Origin: Lacticaseibacillus zeae DSM 20178 = KCTC 3804
Lineage (GTDB): Bacteria; Bacillota; Bacilli; Lactobacillales; Lactobacillaceae
Assembly: GCF_000260435.1 (NCBI RefSeq)
Contig: NZ_BACQ01000050.1
Coordinates: forward strand, 55,084-119,083
Direction: 5' to 3'
DNA: 64,000 nt
Part shown: positions 9,601 to 17,690 of the stretch, one piece after another
Layout: each line of letters opens with the position of its first letter
Position numbering within the stretch: the stretch's first letter is position 1
Translations under genes and position numbers: made by a program
The notes under the pieces: model-generated
Database searches by the model: none
What the model was told of the DNA's origin: nothing
What the model saw: the letters and a program-made list of their open reading frames with translations, nothing else

Positions 9601-10172
9601 TCATCCGTTTTTTCGAACAACTCCGGCAAGTTTTTGTGTAAAGCATTCGCTTGCTTAGTGAACAGCATTGCATATGCACTGTCCATATCTTTAGGTAGCT
9701 CAGTTTCCTGTGCCTTTCTAATCAGGTTGCGTTCGTCAGGCGTATAGCCTCCGAGCGCGTCCTCAGCATCAAATGCGTCCCGAAGAATGTCTGGTTCATT
9801 GCGGTGTGTTTCTGAAGAAAGCACACGAACACCACTAGGTAAATACCCATTAACTTCCATGAATCGAATTGCAATAATCCGGTTAAACCATGTATAGGCA
9901 ACCTCTTCGGTGAGATCTTTAATTGCATCTTTCAGACTCTTGTCTTTGGCCATCGCAGTTAGACGATTGACCAAAGCTTGGCGCCGTTTGATGTCTTCCC
10001 CAATAACGGGCGGCACATCCGGACCGTAGAATTCAATTTGGCTGGTTGATCTTTCTTCCTTCGCGGCAATACCAGACTCCGTAATGCCGAGATTGCGGAG
10101 ACGCAGAGAAATGTCAGTGATTAATTCTCGACGAGCTTCAACCGCGAACTTGTTAATGGCTTTTTTATCCAT
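6615..10172 (-). CDS. pglX: PglX, BREX type 1 adenine-specific DNA methyltransferase (active copy)
   Basis: 1185 residues, the normal full length. PglX methylates adenine in a short non-palindromic site and so marks host DNA for BREX. SAM-binding motif I appears as DDAMGSGHILVYAFD (~residue 320) and catalytic motif IV as NPPY (~residue 494); the second half to ~residue 885 is the likely target-recognition region; the C-terminus ends in a long charged helical segment (LEQLQNFAEKEKETRQKN and on). The start ATG at 10172 follows AGAGAGGA. Segments at residues ~195-219, ~628-644 and ~877-883 are repeated, inverted, in the silent cassette at 3282-5396. Motif I reads DDAMG here and DPAMG in the silent copy. 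Known family role; the switching is inferred. Confidence 0.95.
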   Translation of the reverse strand: MDKKAINKFAVEARRELITDISLRLRNLGITESGIAAKEERSTSQIEFYGPDVPPVIGEDIKRRQALVNRLTAMAKDKSLKDAIKDLTEEVAYTWFNRIIAIRFMEVNGYLPSGVRVLSSETHRNEPDILRDAFDAEDALGGYTPDERNLIRKAQETELPKDMDSAYAMLFTKQANALHKNLPELFEKTDDFMQLLFTPNYNQSVIKNLVTMISEEDFDVSKEGQVEIIGWLYQYYNSEPHDQVVNINGGPVKTSDIPAATQLFTTDWVVRYMIDNSLGKLYLEHYPNSPIKDDLKYLLPGPIERTDKPLDLADLKVLDDAMGSGHILVYAFDLLIKMYDEQGYSNREAAAMILAHNLYGLEIDKRAYQLAYFALMMKARQYNRRILRKPIQHHLNVFENMQKIPEDVFAELKGNSETIADIRDLIQTFKEGKLLGSIMHFEKNYDLVAIRQAIDTLPENTGLDVFGIHQAKKALGQMVSIASVLQTKFDVVATNPPYLNRMNGDLKKFVKKYYKPYSGDLFSVFIWKNINMTKQNGYAAFMTPFVWMFIKTYESLRRNILENQQISSLIQMEYSAFEEATVPINTFVVRNSQSHNFTGTYLKLSDFKGGMEIQRQYVKKAIEDPSVSYVYRTNQTNFEKIPGSPVAYWVPENVFEKFQNSPSISDFLFAGVGIQTGNNLRFLRRWYEVSFQNIKFNACDAIDFARTSKKWAPISKGGPYRKWFGNLEYVINWENNGNEIKQHLGASKQKAIVPNEQFYFHSGFTWSDITSGKFSMRLLLPGMLFESNALSAFSKQKNISDRYLMGFANSTVGNYLLSILNPTIHMKSGYFLNLPVSRSAQEPNITEKVRQNIVLCHVDWNLDERSWGFKWDLLVSCIAEHNRNWTVEAAFNQWKREAEDRFNQLKSNEEELNRIFIDLYGLQDELSPEEDDKEVSVRKADLTRDIKAFISYFIGCVFGRYSIDTPGLAFAGGSWDSTKYETFKPSADDFILLTDEDYFGDSRDIINRFKEFLTTTFGEEHLAENMKFIANALGKRGSTPEEQIRSYIRDDFYQKDHLSTYQKRPIYWELNSGRNGGFVGLMYLHRYNTGTMAMIRTKYLHPLQEAYKQRLEQLQNFAEKEKETRQKNAYKKQISKLTKQMTELVKYDEQLQHVANLNIDLDLDDGVLVNHEKLQAGTKILTPIK
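7524..7542 (-). repeat. IR-C, right copy (19 bp perfect inverted repeat)
   Basis: Partner of 5378-5396, in active pglX at residues ~877-883. Downstream of it the active gene continues for ~300 codons that the silent cassette lacks. Confidence 0.85.
8239..8288 (-). repeat. IR-M, right copy (50 bp, one mismatch)
   Basis: Partner of 4635-4684, inside active pglX at residues ~628-644. A crossover here would swap only the recognition half of the protein. Confidence 0.93.
9517..9587 (-). repeat. IR-N, right copy (71 bp perfect inverted repeat)
   Basis: Partner of 3282-3352, inside active pglX at residues ~195-219, upstream of methyltransferase motif I. Recombination here would exchange everything downstream of residue ~195. 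Confidence 0.95.
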
Positions 10173-10202
10173 TTGTATCCTCTCTGATTTAACAAAACGG
10201 CA

Positions 10203-13200
10203 TCAATCTATTTCCAATTTAATAACTTGATTCTGCTCGCTTGATAGTTTTGCCTCTAATCTTTGTTTGAAAAGGGCTGCGATCTTCTCTATATCCTCGG
10301 AATCTTCAAGTTTATAGTCGCCCGGATCAAGTAACTGACGCATTTTAACAATTCTCTCTGCCTTTTTAACTTGGACTTTTGGCGTCACCAGTTCAGGATT
10401 TGTGCCTTCCCCAGAATCGTCCGACTTAGGCTTAACTACCGGTGGTTTAACAGCCAGTTTAGCTGTCATGTCGGCAATGCGGCCAGTAAGCTGTTCCAAT
10501 TGTGATCGGGCCTGAGCAGGCTTTACCGCTAGTGCATTAATTGTAGTGGCATCTTGACCTTCCTTAGCAATTCGGTCAATGACCATCACGAATTCCTGTT
10601 TCAATTTTTCTTGGGTCGTAGCTTCTAAACCCGAATCTGACAACCGATCCAACCCGCGTTTCTTAAGTTCTTCGATCTCGGCCAAGTATTTAGCTGCTTC
10701 CTTATCAAATGCTTGAATAAACAATTCATTGAATTGAGCGCGCAGTTCTTTAATCGATGGAACCGTTTCCTTGCGCAACTTCTGCGATTTTAGGGCAGTT
10801 TCCAATTGCTTTGCTATTTCCTTCAAATCACCGTCACTCAAAAAGTCACGAGATTGTTGGTAATTACGAACTGCTTCTAGTCCCTGTTCCCAGATCTCTC
10901 TCTGGGGAATGGAAAAGTAAAAGTCTCGGATACCATCATCAATATAATCTTCATGCCAGTCTTCCAACCTGTCAGCATTTTTAAACACATAATCATAGAA
11001 AACACTGGCGTCATTAATCGTCACTAAGTCTTTTGACATCCGTATCCCAGTTTGTAACAAAACATGGCCTGGGAAGCGCTGATCAAGATTCTCAAAATCC
11101 TGAAGATTCTTTAGGTCACTCTGAATTTTAGCTTTTAGTTCGCTAGCCATCTGTTCTTCATTGTCTGAGTCAAAGGTCTTCTTATCAAAAACCTCCGCAG
11201 CGACTTCACGCATCTTCTTAATCTTATTAGCTGGGATCTCCGGTCGAACTTGGAATGCAAGATTGGTTCGTTTCTGCTTTTTGGTAAAGAACTCGGTCAT
11301 TGCTTTGGAAGAAATCCCATCGCTCAAAGTATTTATCGGCGATCCATTAAAGAACATCTTTAACTTGCCATCTGTCACCAGCTTTGCTAGCAACCATTCG
11401 ATGTCTTCTTCGGTGTAACCATATGGGATGCCACGGAATTTAGCCAAGATACTCGTCATGGTTACATGGGTGTTATTCTGATTCTCTTGAATTAGCCAGT
11501 CAGTCAAAGCATCCAGCGCCTGACGGTTGTCGCCTTCATCGATTGATAAACGATCCGGATCAAATAAGTCTTGGATATCTTTTTCAGACTTGGCGGCGTT
11601 GATATAATCAAGCTTCCGATAGTTATTGTCAATCAGTAACTTCATCGCAGCGTCTAGCCGATTCTTGAAGCTGGCTTCGGATTCAATTTTTCGACCGCCA
11701 ACATAAACGTCAGCATCATCTAAAGCGTTAGTCATTTGAATATTTGCCTGCTTAAGTAATTGCACGCGCTCACCTTGACGGGCATCGACCATGATCTTGT
11801 ATCGTTCATCTCGTCCCGTTGGATTAGTGTTAACAAAATGTTCAATCTTCAGGGCACGGCGAACTTGGTCAATGTAATCTGATGTAGCTGGTAACGCAAC
11901 CAAAACAGCATTGCTTTCTATTCCAGAAGAAGCTTGCAAAAAATCCGTTTCATTTTGAAAATCACCGTCTAAGGGTGTAACCACATGAACGGTTAAAGGA
12001 TTGCGATGTTGCACACTATCAACATTGTCAATCTTCTTGTCAAAGTTGAAGATATACCGGCCGTTCAATTTGGGATACGAGTATGCTCCGTTTAGGGCTG
12101 ATTTTCCCTCAAACAGATAGTCACTAATCTGTCTGGAAATGTCACCACTCTCAATTTGCTGATTCTTGATATCGCGCGTAATGTCCTGCTCAGCATCAGT
12201 CAAGAACTCATAGGTCTTATCGCTCAGATTATTTTCCACGAATTCTTGATTCACCAAAATGGTAAGCGCATCGGATACGCGCTTTTTCAACACGACTCGA
12301 TCTACATCTACTTTATCGATCATCAAGGTCGTAATGTTGTTCAAGGTTGCTTTGAATTTCTTGACATACTTCACCATAAACAAAACCTTGAGGATCTGTA
12401 GTGTAAATGGATTGTCCTCATGATCTGGGTTAACCTTCGCAGATTCACGGGCACGTTGAATCACGATCGCATGGGTATGATCAAGAAATTGATCTAGTCC
12501 TTCAAAGAAAAGACTGAATGGTGCCAAAACATTATCTTCAGATGTCATCATTGCTTCGGCGGATTCTTGGAACAACGACAACATTGAGCGTTCGCCTTCA
12601 GACAAATGCTTGCCTTCCGAGCCGTTTTCTCGAATAGCAGTTAACACGTCCTGCAATAAATCAAATTGATATGGAATAAATGGATAGTTTTGCGCAAAAT
12701 CACGACCAGAATTGTACTTTGGCCGGCTAATGCCGTCGTCGAAATCAATGGCATTGTTGATAGATGCAGCATTCGCCTCGTATTTCGACTCTAACAGATT
12801 TTCTGCTGGTTCCGTCTTAGTTAAGAGCCGTTGCCGAATCACTTCGTCAACATTAGTTGAACTCATGGCAATTCTGGTTTTGAATCGCCCTTGAATTTTC
12901 GAGAAATCTTGTCCTGAAGCAATATCCGTTACTTTGTCGATCGCCTGTTGCGACGTGACAACGACCCACGCTTTACCATGTGTTTTTGTGCCAAGTTGTT
13001 CCACAATCGTTTGCAAGTTCAACATCCGCTGGACACTATCACCAATAAATTGGCCCACTTCATCAGCGAGGAAAATAACGCGATTACCAGTTTTTTTAGT
13101 ATAAGCACTCACACAATCAGCAAACTCCTCGATACTGATTTCATAAGGTGTACTTAGCTGTTCAATGAAACCCTCTGCATTAGATTCACTTGCATAACCG

Positions 13201-13847
13201 CTAGCAACCATAGCCGCCTGAATAGTACCCTTATTAAAATAATAGGCATCGCGTAGTTCTTCCCAAGATTGATGTTTAGGATCAATAGAGCTTATCTGTT
13301 CCTTAAACGCATCAAATTTGCCCGCATCTGTTAGTTTTCGCTCCAACTCAGCGATCCAAAAATCAACATCAGTGAATCCCTGCATTTCGTTAAAGACCTG
13401 CATGAAGACTTTTAAAATGGACTGCTGATCAGTTCCGCTGTTGTCCTTAGCCTTAGCATCAATGTTGAACAAAATAACCTTATTTTTAGCAGCCGCTGCG
13501 GCATGCATATCGTTAAGCACCATCGGATCATTGATCTTGTCATCAAAAAAATCGACAGCTGGTTTTTGATTAACAGGACGATTCGACAAAATGTAAGAGA
13601 TAATCTTTAAAAAATGTGATTTCCCAGAACCGAAGAAGCCTGAAATCCACACACCCATATCATCCGTTGGGCCATGCAAGCTCTCGTTGAAAGCACTGAA
13701 GAAATCAGCAAAATGGCGTTGTAACTCTTTTGTCACAACGTATTCTTCAAGCTCCTGTCTTACATTTGCGTCATCATCTTGATCAACTTTGATGACACCT
13801 TGAATATTTCGATCGATCGGTCGTTTGAACAATTCTTTAATTTCCAT
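10203..13847 (-). CDS. brxC: BrxC, BREX P-loop ATPase
   Basis: About 1214 residues, the expected size for BrxC/PglY-type BREX ATPases. The Walker A motif GFFGSGKSH lies at about residue 75, and VIFLADEVGQF at about 250-265 is a Walker-B-like segment. The C-terminal third is rich in charged helices and ends with a low-complexity linker (VKPPVVKPKSDDSGE). BrxC is essential for BREX defence, presumably as a large ATP-driven complex component. I place the start at the ATG at 13847 (MEIKELFKRPIDRN), where RPIDRNIQGVIK is the conserved N-terminus; AAAAGGGG lies upstream. The longer start at 13874 would overlap that ribosome site. It lies 30 bp upstream of pglX. Confidence 0.94.
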   Translation of the reverse strand: MEIKELFKRPIDRNIQGVIKVDQDDDANVRQELEEYVVTKELQRHFADFFSAFNESLHGPTDDMGVWISGFFGSGKSHFLKIISYILSNRPVNQKPAVDFFDDKINDPMVLNDMHAAAAAKNKVILFNIDAKAKDNSGTDQQSILKVFMQVFNEMQGFTDVDFWIAELERKLTDAGKFDAFKEQISSIDPKHQSWEELRDAYYFNKGTIQAAMVASGYASESNAEGFIEQLSTPYEISIEEFADCVSAYTKKTGNRVIFLADEVGQFIGDSVQRMLNLQTIVEQLGTKTHGKAWVVVTSQQAIDKVTDIASGQDFSKIQGRFKTRIAMSSTNVDEVIRQRLLTKTEPAENLLESKYEANAASINNAIDFDDGISRPKYNSGRDFAQNYPFIPYQFDLLQDVLTAIRENGSEGKHLSEGERSMLSLFQESAEAMMTSEDNVLAPFSLFFEGLDQFLDHTHAIVIQRARESAKVNPDHEDNPFTLQILKVLFMVKYVKKFKATLNNITTLMIDKVDVDRVVLKKRVSDALTILVNQEFVENNLSDKTYEFLTDAEQDITRDIKNQQIESGDISRQISDYLFEGKSALNGAYSYPKLNGRYIFNFDKKIDNVDSVQHRNPLTVHVVTPLDGDFQNETDFLQASSGIESNAVLVALPATSDYIDQVRRALKIEHFVNTNPTGRDERYKIMVDARQGERVQLLKQANIQMTNALDDADVYVGGRKIESEASFKNRLDAAMKLLIDNNYRKLDYINAAKSEKDIQDLFDPDRLSIDEGDNRQALDALTDWLIQENQNNTHVTMTSILAKFRGIPYGYTEEDIEWLLAKLVTDGKLKMFFNGSPINTLSDGISSKAMTEFFTKKQKRTNLAFQVRPEIPANKIKKMREVAAEVFDKKTFDSDNEEQMASELKAKIQSDLKNLQDFENLDQRFPGHVLLQTGIRMSKDLVTINDASVFYDYVFKNADRLEDWHEDYIDDGIRDFYFSIPQREIWEQGLEAVRNYQQSRDFLSDGDLKEIAKQLETALKSQKLRKETVPSIKELRAQFNELFIQAFDKEAAKYLAEIEELKKRGLDRLSDSGLEATTQEKLKQEFVMVIDRIAKEGQDATTINALAVKPAQARSQLEQLTGRIADMTAKLAVKPPVVKPKSDDSGEGTNPELVTPKVQVKKAERIVKMRQLLDPGDYKLEDSEDIEKIAALFKQRLEAKLSSEQNQVIKLEID

Positions 13848-13904
13848 GCCCCATACCCCTTTTCTCTTTAACAATGTCCTTTTGATCTTTCAAGTTGACT
13901 TTAA

Positions 13905-14483
13905 TTAACCAATTCGGAATGCTCGATAATAATTGTTATCTGACAATTTTCCAAAAATATTAAGATTTAAGCTGTTATATTTACCTGGAAAAAACATAAC
14001 CACCGGTTGCTTATCAATGACCTGATTTAATGTGTTCAAAACGCGGTGAGATCTGATCAACGGGAAGACCTGACCCACCCCCGTTAAGAAAATAATGGTC
14101 GGAGAATCATTCCGAATCAAGTGCTCTTCTATATACTGAACGATCAGGTTATGTTCATGCCCCATCTTCAGAACATTATTTACTTGCCGAATGACCACGC
14201 TAATGCCGTCTTTTTTCTCCGCTTCTGACAGGCTATACCCCATCTGTTCAAATATAGTCATGACAATGTTTAACAAGTTGAAGACCTGGACGTTAGCTTT
14301 AATTGTCGCTGGTGTTGAGGTATTTGCAATGTTTTCCACCTCATTGCGGACTCGCAACTCATCTTTGGGATCATAGTCAAAAATATAAAAACCGACCTCG
14401 TTTGATAGTCCACGATTCTGTTGAAAAGCCGGATCCTTCAGCTTCTCACGAAATCGTTCAAATCGTTTATCCAATGCTGTCAT
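13905..14483 (-). CDS. brxB: BrxB, DUF1788 BREX protein
   Basis: 192 residues, matching the DUF1788/BrxB family in length and in the segments NEVGFYIFDYDPKDEL near the N-terminus and IIFLTGVGQVFPLIRSH in the middle. BrxB is a conserved BREX type 1 component of unresolved biochemical role. The start codon overlaps the brxA stop as ATGA, with GGGAGAC upstream, so the two are translationally coupled. The brxC ATG follows 57 bp downstream. Family assignment is confident from position and motifs; no function beyond BREX membership can be read from the sequence. Confidence 0.92.
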   Translation of the reverse strand: MTALDKRFERFREKLKDPAFQQNRGLSNEVGFYIFDYDPKDELRVRNEVENIANTSTPATIKANVQVFNLLNIVMTIFEQMGYSLSEAEKKDGISVVIRQVNNVLKMGHEHNLIVQYIEEHLIRNDSPTIIFLTGVGQVFPLIRSHRVLNTLNQVIDKQPVVMFFPGKYNSLNLNIFGKLSDNNYYRAFRIG

Positions 14484-15079
14484 ACTTGTCTCCCTGTTAG
14501 TGCCTCGATATATTGCGTCATATCGTGTTGTTTTAGTAGCCGTTCGACTTGGGGATCTAAAACTGCTCGCTGCAACACAAGGTTTTCCTCCTTATGCTCC
14601 GCCAATCCACTGGCAACTAAATATTCACGTAACTTGTTCTTAAGCTTTTTTACTGTGACCGAACGCCAGTGGCTCGCTTCCGGATGCATCAAAGGTAAGT
14701 TTCTCATGTAAGTCCCGATCTCATATGGTTCCAGCTTTAAATCACCCATCACAAATTCTGTCTTAACCACAGTTAAAACGAAATCTTCAACTAACGCTGA
14801 CATCTTCATGATGGCAACTAGATTAATTAACTTTTGATTGCTTAAGGTAAACTGGTCCAAATTCTTTGTGAAATCATCTGGTAATTCGTGGTAACGCCGG
14901 TGCATCGCAAGGCGCACATCGTTTTGTCGGTTTTTCGAAGACAGCTGGAACACGTTGTCTTCTATAATGGCCTGATCGACGTCATTCCAGGATTTCCCAG
15001 AGTTCAGCATTGATGCCGTTGCAACAAATTCCCTAAACCAAAAACCTTGAGACACAATACTAGCAGACAGTTTTTTCAC
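14480..15079 (-). CDS. brxA: BrxA, DUF1819 BREX protein
   Basis: 199 residues, first gene of the BREX operon. The sequence opens KKLSASIVSQGFWFREFVATASML, the pattern of the DUF1819/BrxA family, whose members are small helical proteins with DNA-binding character. The start is GTG at 15079, preceded by AAAGGAGG at good spacing. The 3' end overlaps brxB by 4 bp. An extended -10 promoter lies about 45 bp upstream, so this is the operon head. Confidence 0.92.
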   Translation of the reverse strand: MKKLSASIVSQGFWFREFVATASMLNSGKSWNDVDQAIIEDNVFQLSSKNRQNDVRLAMHRRYHELPDDFTKNLDQFTLSNQKLINLVAIMKMSALVEDFVLTVVKTEFVMGDLKLEPYEIGTYMRNLPLMHPEASHWRSVTVKKLKNKLREYLVASGLAEHKEENLVLQRAVLDPQVERLLKQHDMTQYIEALTGRQV

Positions 15080-15124
15080 AATGTGCCTCCTTTACCGTTA
15101 AAAGTAGAAACCGTTTCATTTCAT

Positions 15125-15133
15125 ATTATATCA
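15125..15133 (-). promoter_or_regulatory. Extended -10 promoter of the BREX operon
   Basis: On the minus strand TGATATAAT, a TGn-TATAAT extended -10, lies about 45 bp before the brxA GTG. No good -35 box is visible at 16-18 bp, as is common for extended -10 promoters. Confidence 0.5.
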
Positions 15134-15195
15134 AGAAAACCTGCTGCACGCTGGCTCTCCTAAAACTAGGCTGTGGATAACTATTTTTGCCTCCA

Positions 15196-16002
15196 CTACC
15201 CCACAACCTGCCTAACCGCCACCCAAATCAACCCAGCAGCCATCAACCCCATGGAAACATTAACCACCCGCGACGCGATCCGCCGCTCGCGCTCGTCCAT
15301 GTCTTCCAACATGCCAAGGGTGTAGTCGTTATACGGCCCGGCATCCCAATAACCGACATAGTAGCTCAAGATGCCTTTTTCGCGGAAGGTTAACGGCTCG
15401 CTGCCTTCGTGTAGGAGCAGCTTGTCGTCGAATAGCGCGTATAGATCGTCGCTGAACATGGCGGTGCGGCGGTTGTGTTGAGCCTCTGTCTTGACGCGTT
15501 CCAGGAGTTTGTGGAATCTGTCCCATTCGCGTTGGTCGGCGTCGTCTTGTGGGGTCCATTCGTCTAACTTTTTCTGGAAGATGTGGAGGACGTCGTCGAA
15601 GTGGCGGCGTTGGTAGTTGTTGGCGAAGGTTAAGTAACGGTTGTTTTCGTTGAGGTGTTTGGTTTGCCAGGTTTGAAACAGGAAAAGGCCTAGCAGTCCG
15701 AGGGTTGTTATGGCGTTCAGGAGGTTGCTGAAGTTCCATTGTGCCATGAGGTGTTGGAGGCTGCTGATGACCCAGAAGGTGGCGATGAGCAGCGTGACGG
15801 CGATGGAAAGTAGCTGCTTTTGGCGAATTTGTGGATTTTTTTGCATTTCTTCGTAGATGGTTTGCCGGTATTTTAAGTACATGATGATGTAGTCCAGTAG
15901 GTTCAGTGAGCGGACTTGCCGGTAAGTCTTGACGATTGCAAATAACAAAACGACCAGGCTAACGAGGTTGATGACCTGGTTGATCGCATCAATTTGCGCC
16001 AT
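15196..16002 (-). CDS. Membrane protein of unknown function
   Basis: 268 residues from the ATG at 16002 (MAQIDAINQVIN), which follows AAAGGAG; longer starts lack a ribosome site. Three or four hydrophobic segments are visible: near the N-terminus (LVSLVVLLFAIV), around residues 75-90 (LLSIAVTLLIATFWVI), around 110-125 (ALTTLG-like LLGLFLF) and at the C-terminus (GLMAAGLIWVAV). A charged soluble region of about 110 residues lies between the third and last. I recognise no family. It sits 117 bp upstream of the BREX operon head on the same strand but with no obvious link to it. Confidence 0.7.
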   Translation of the reverse strand: MAQIDAINQVINLVSLVVLLFAIVKTYRQVRSLNLLDYIIMYLKYRQTIYEEMQKNPQIRQKQLLSIAVTLLIATFWVISSLQHLMAQWNFSNLLNAITTLGLLGLFLFQTWQTKHLNENNRYLTFANNYQRRHFDDVLHIFQKKLDEWTPQDDADQREWDRFHKLLERVKTEAQHNRRTAMFSDDLYALFDDKLLLHEGSEPLTFREKGILSYYVGYWDAGPYNDYTLGMLEDMDERERRIASRVVNVSMGLMAAGLIWVAVRQVVG

Positions 16003-16264
16003 AGCGTAACTCCTTTGCAAAAAGTATCGGCACCCATTTTTCCAGCCAGAACCGTTGGCGACTGTGGCTTGTTGACTGGCCATTTTGCCCTATGCGCCAA
16101 CATAATTTGATTTTAAACGGAATCCCATTAAATTGCGAGGTTAACGAAAAGGTTCTGCTCAACTGCAAAAGTTGGATAAGTTGGCTTTTCCCCTTCGCGC
16201 TGGATGTGCTACAGTTAGGTTCTGTATAGAAGTAACATCAAGCATCTTTGGGGAGCAGAAAAAA

Positions 16265-17461
16265 TTGACCAAACAAGCACATCACATCGTCATCCCTGAC
16301 GCCATCATGGAAGACCTGGATATTAAAGATGGCGAACAAGTCGAGGTGACGTTAAAAGATAAGGAAGCGGTGATTCGGCCGAAGCAGGCGGATACGGGGA
16401 CGCAGACGATTTCGCTGCGGTTCTTTCTGATTCCATCAATTCTGTCAGGGATTATTTTTCTGGCGTATTTCTTCTACTTTAACATCATGCAAGTGCCGAT
16501 GACGGGGAAAAACTCGATTGCGCAGATGGTGATTGTCCTTGGCGAGCTGAGTGGCATGAGTACGTTTGCGGTGGCGTATATTCGCAATCACCGGCAGATC
16601 CATGGACGTGATCATCGGCGTCGGTATTGGCGGATTTTCCCGACGTTGCTGCTGTCGTTTGCGATTATTCTAGCATTCGTGGCCTCGGTGTTTTTCTGGG
16701 CGATTGGTTATATGTTTGAAGGCGTCAGTTTTGATATTTACACGGCGACCGGGCTGTTCTTCATTTTTATCAGTATTGTGAACTACCTGATGATTTATTC
16801 GGCGCTGTCGATTTCGACGTCGTTTATTACCACGCTGTTTCTGTCAACATTTGTCGGCGGCGTGGTGGGCGCGATTGTGACCAACAGTTCGCGTCAGTGG
16901 TGGCAGCACAATGTCAGCTTTTTAGGCACCAGCAAAGCCCTGAACGCGTGGCAGTTTAACCTGACCATCGCGGTGTCGGCCTTGCTGTGGATCGCCTTGG
17001 TGGACTACTTATTCGTTCCGCTCATGGCGCATCGCAAAACCGACTGGCGGCTAATCGCGCTCCGCATCTTACTGACCGTCGCTGCCATCGCCTTGCTGGG
17101 GGTCGGCCTGTTCCCGAATAATCGCGGTATCCTGCATGTTCTGCACACCCAAAGCGCGTGGTTCCTGAACTACTTCCTGATCGGCATGATCATCGCCGTG
17201 CGCTGGCTGCTGCCGGGGGTATCGCGCGAATTTCTCAGCACCAGCTACACCATCGGCGGCATCATTATCTTAGCCGCCATCCTGTTCCAATTCGTGCACT
17301 ACCTGTCGCTGACTGCGTTCGAGATGATCGCCTTCGCCTTAGCCATGTCATGGATCATGCTGCTGCTGCAAAACATCCACCGGCTTTATCAAAAAGATGA
17401 ATCCACCTTCGTCGTGACGGTGACGAGTGGAAAAGAAAAGTCATCTGAAAAATCGGCATAG
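16265..17461 (+). CDS. DUF998-like membrane protein with N-terminal AbrB-type domain
   Basis: 398 residues from a TTG at 16265, preceded by GGGGAG. Residues 1-45 (KLTKQAHHIVIPDAIMEDLDIKDGEQVEV, then VIRPK) have the swapped-hairpin AbrB/MazE pattern, usually a DNA-binding fold. The remainder has about ten hydrophobic segments and resembles DUF998 integral membrane proteins. The join of a transcription-regulator-like domain to a polytopic membrane protein is unusual, though similar proteins may exist in lactobacilli. A longer frame begins at 16172 without a ribosome site. Function is unknown. Confidence 0.7.
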   Translation: MTKQAHHIVIPDAIMEDLDIKDGEQVEVTLKDKEAVIRPKQADTGTQTISLRFFLIPSILSGIIFLAYFFYFNIMQVPMTGKNSIAQMVIVLGELSGMSTFAVAYIRNHRQIHGRDHRRRYWRIFPTLLLSFAIILAFVASVFFWAIGYMFEGVSFDIYTATGLFFIFISIVNYLMIYSALSISTSFITTLFLSTFVGGVVGAIVTNSSRQWWQHNVSFLGTSKALNAWQFNLTIAVSALLWIALVDYLFVPLMAHRKTDWRLIALRILLTVAAIALLGVGLFPNNRGILHVLHTQSAWFLNYFLIGMIIAVRWLLPGVSREFLSTSYTIGGIIILAAILFQFVHYLSLTAFEMIAFALAMSWIMLLLQNIHRLYQKDESTFVVTVTSGKEKSSEKSA

Positions 17462-17470
17462 AAATTACAT

Positions 17471-17518
17471 CAAATGGTGAGCCTCAGCGCATAAACTGAA
17501 GTTCGCCATTTTATTTTG
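17471..17518 (+). terminator. Probable terminator after the DUF998-like gene
   Basis: AAATGGTGA pairs with TTCGCCATTT across a ~23-base interval, followed by TTATTTTG. Moderate stem with one G-U pair. Confidence 0.45.
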
Positions 17519-17594
17519 CTCCAATCGCTGACACCTTGAACTGCTGTACCCTATCGTTGGCGCATTCAAACATACCGTAACCGGCCGTCTATGT

Positions 17595-17634
17595 AAAAAA
17601 CAACCTCACCAGCAAATCGCCAGTCAGGTTGCCT
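17595..17634 (-). terminator. Terminator of the YhgE/Pip gene
   Basis: On the minus strand CAACCT pairs with AGGTTG across an internally structured loop, followed by a run of six T residues. It lies about 60 bp after the stop codon. Confidence 0.6.
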
Positions 17635-17690
17635 TTTGTCGATCACCAAACGACCTAATTTCTGCATCAGTTATCTCCGACACTTCAAAA

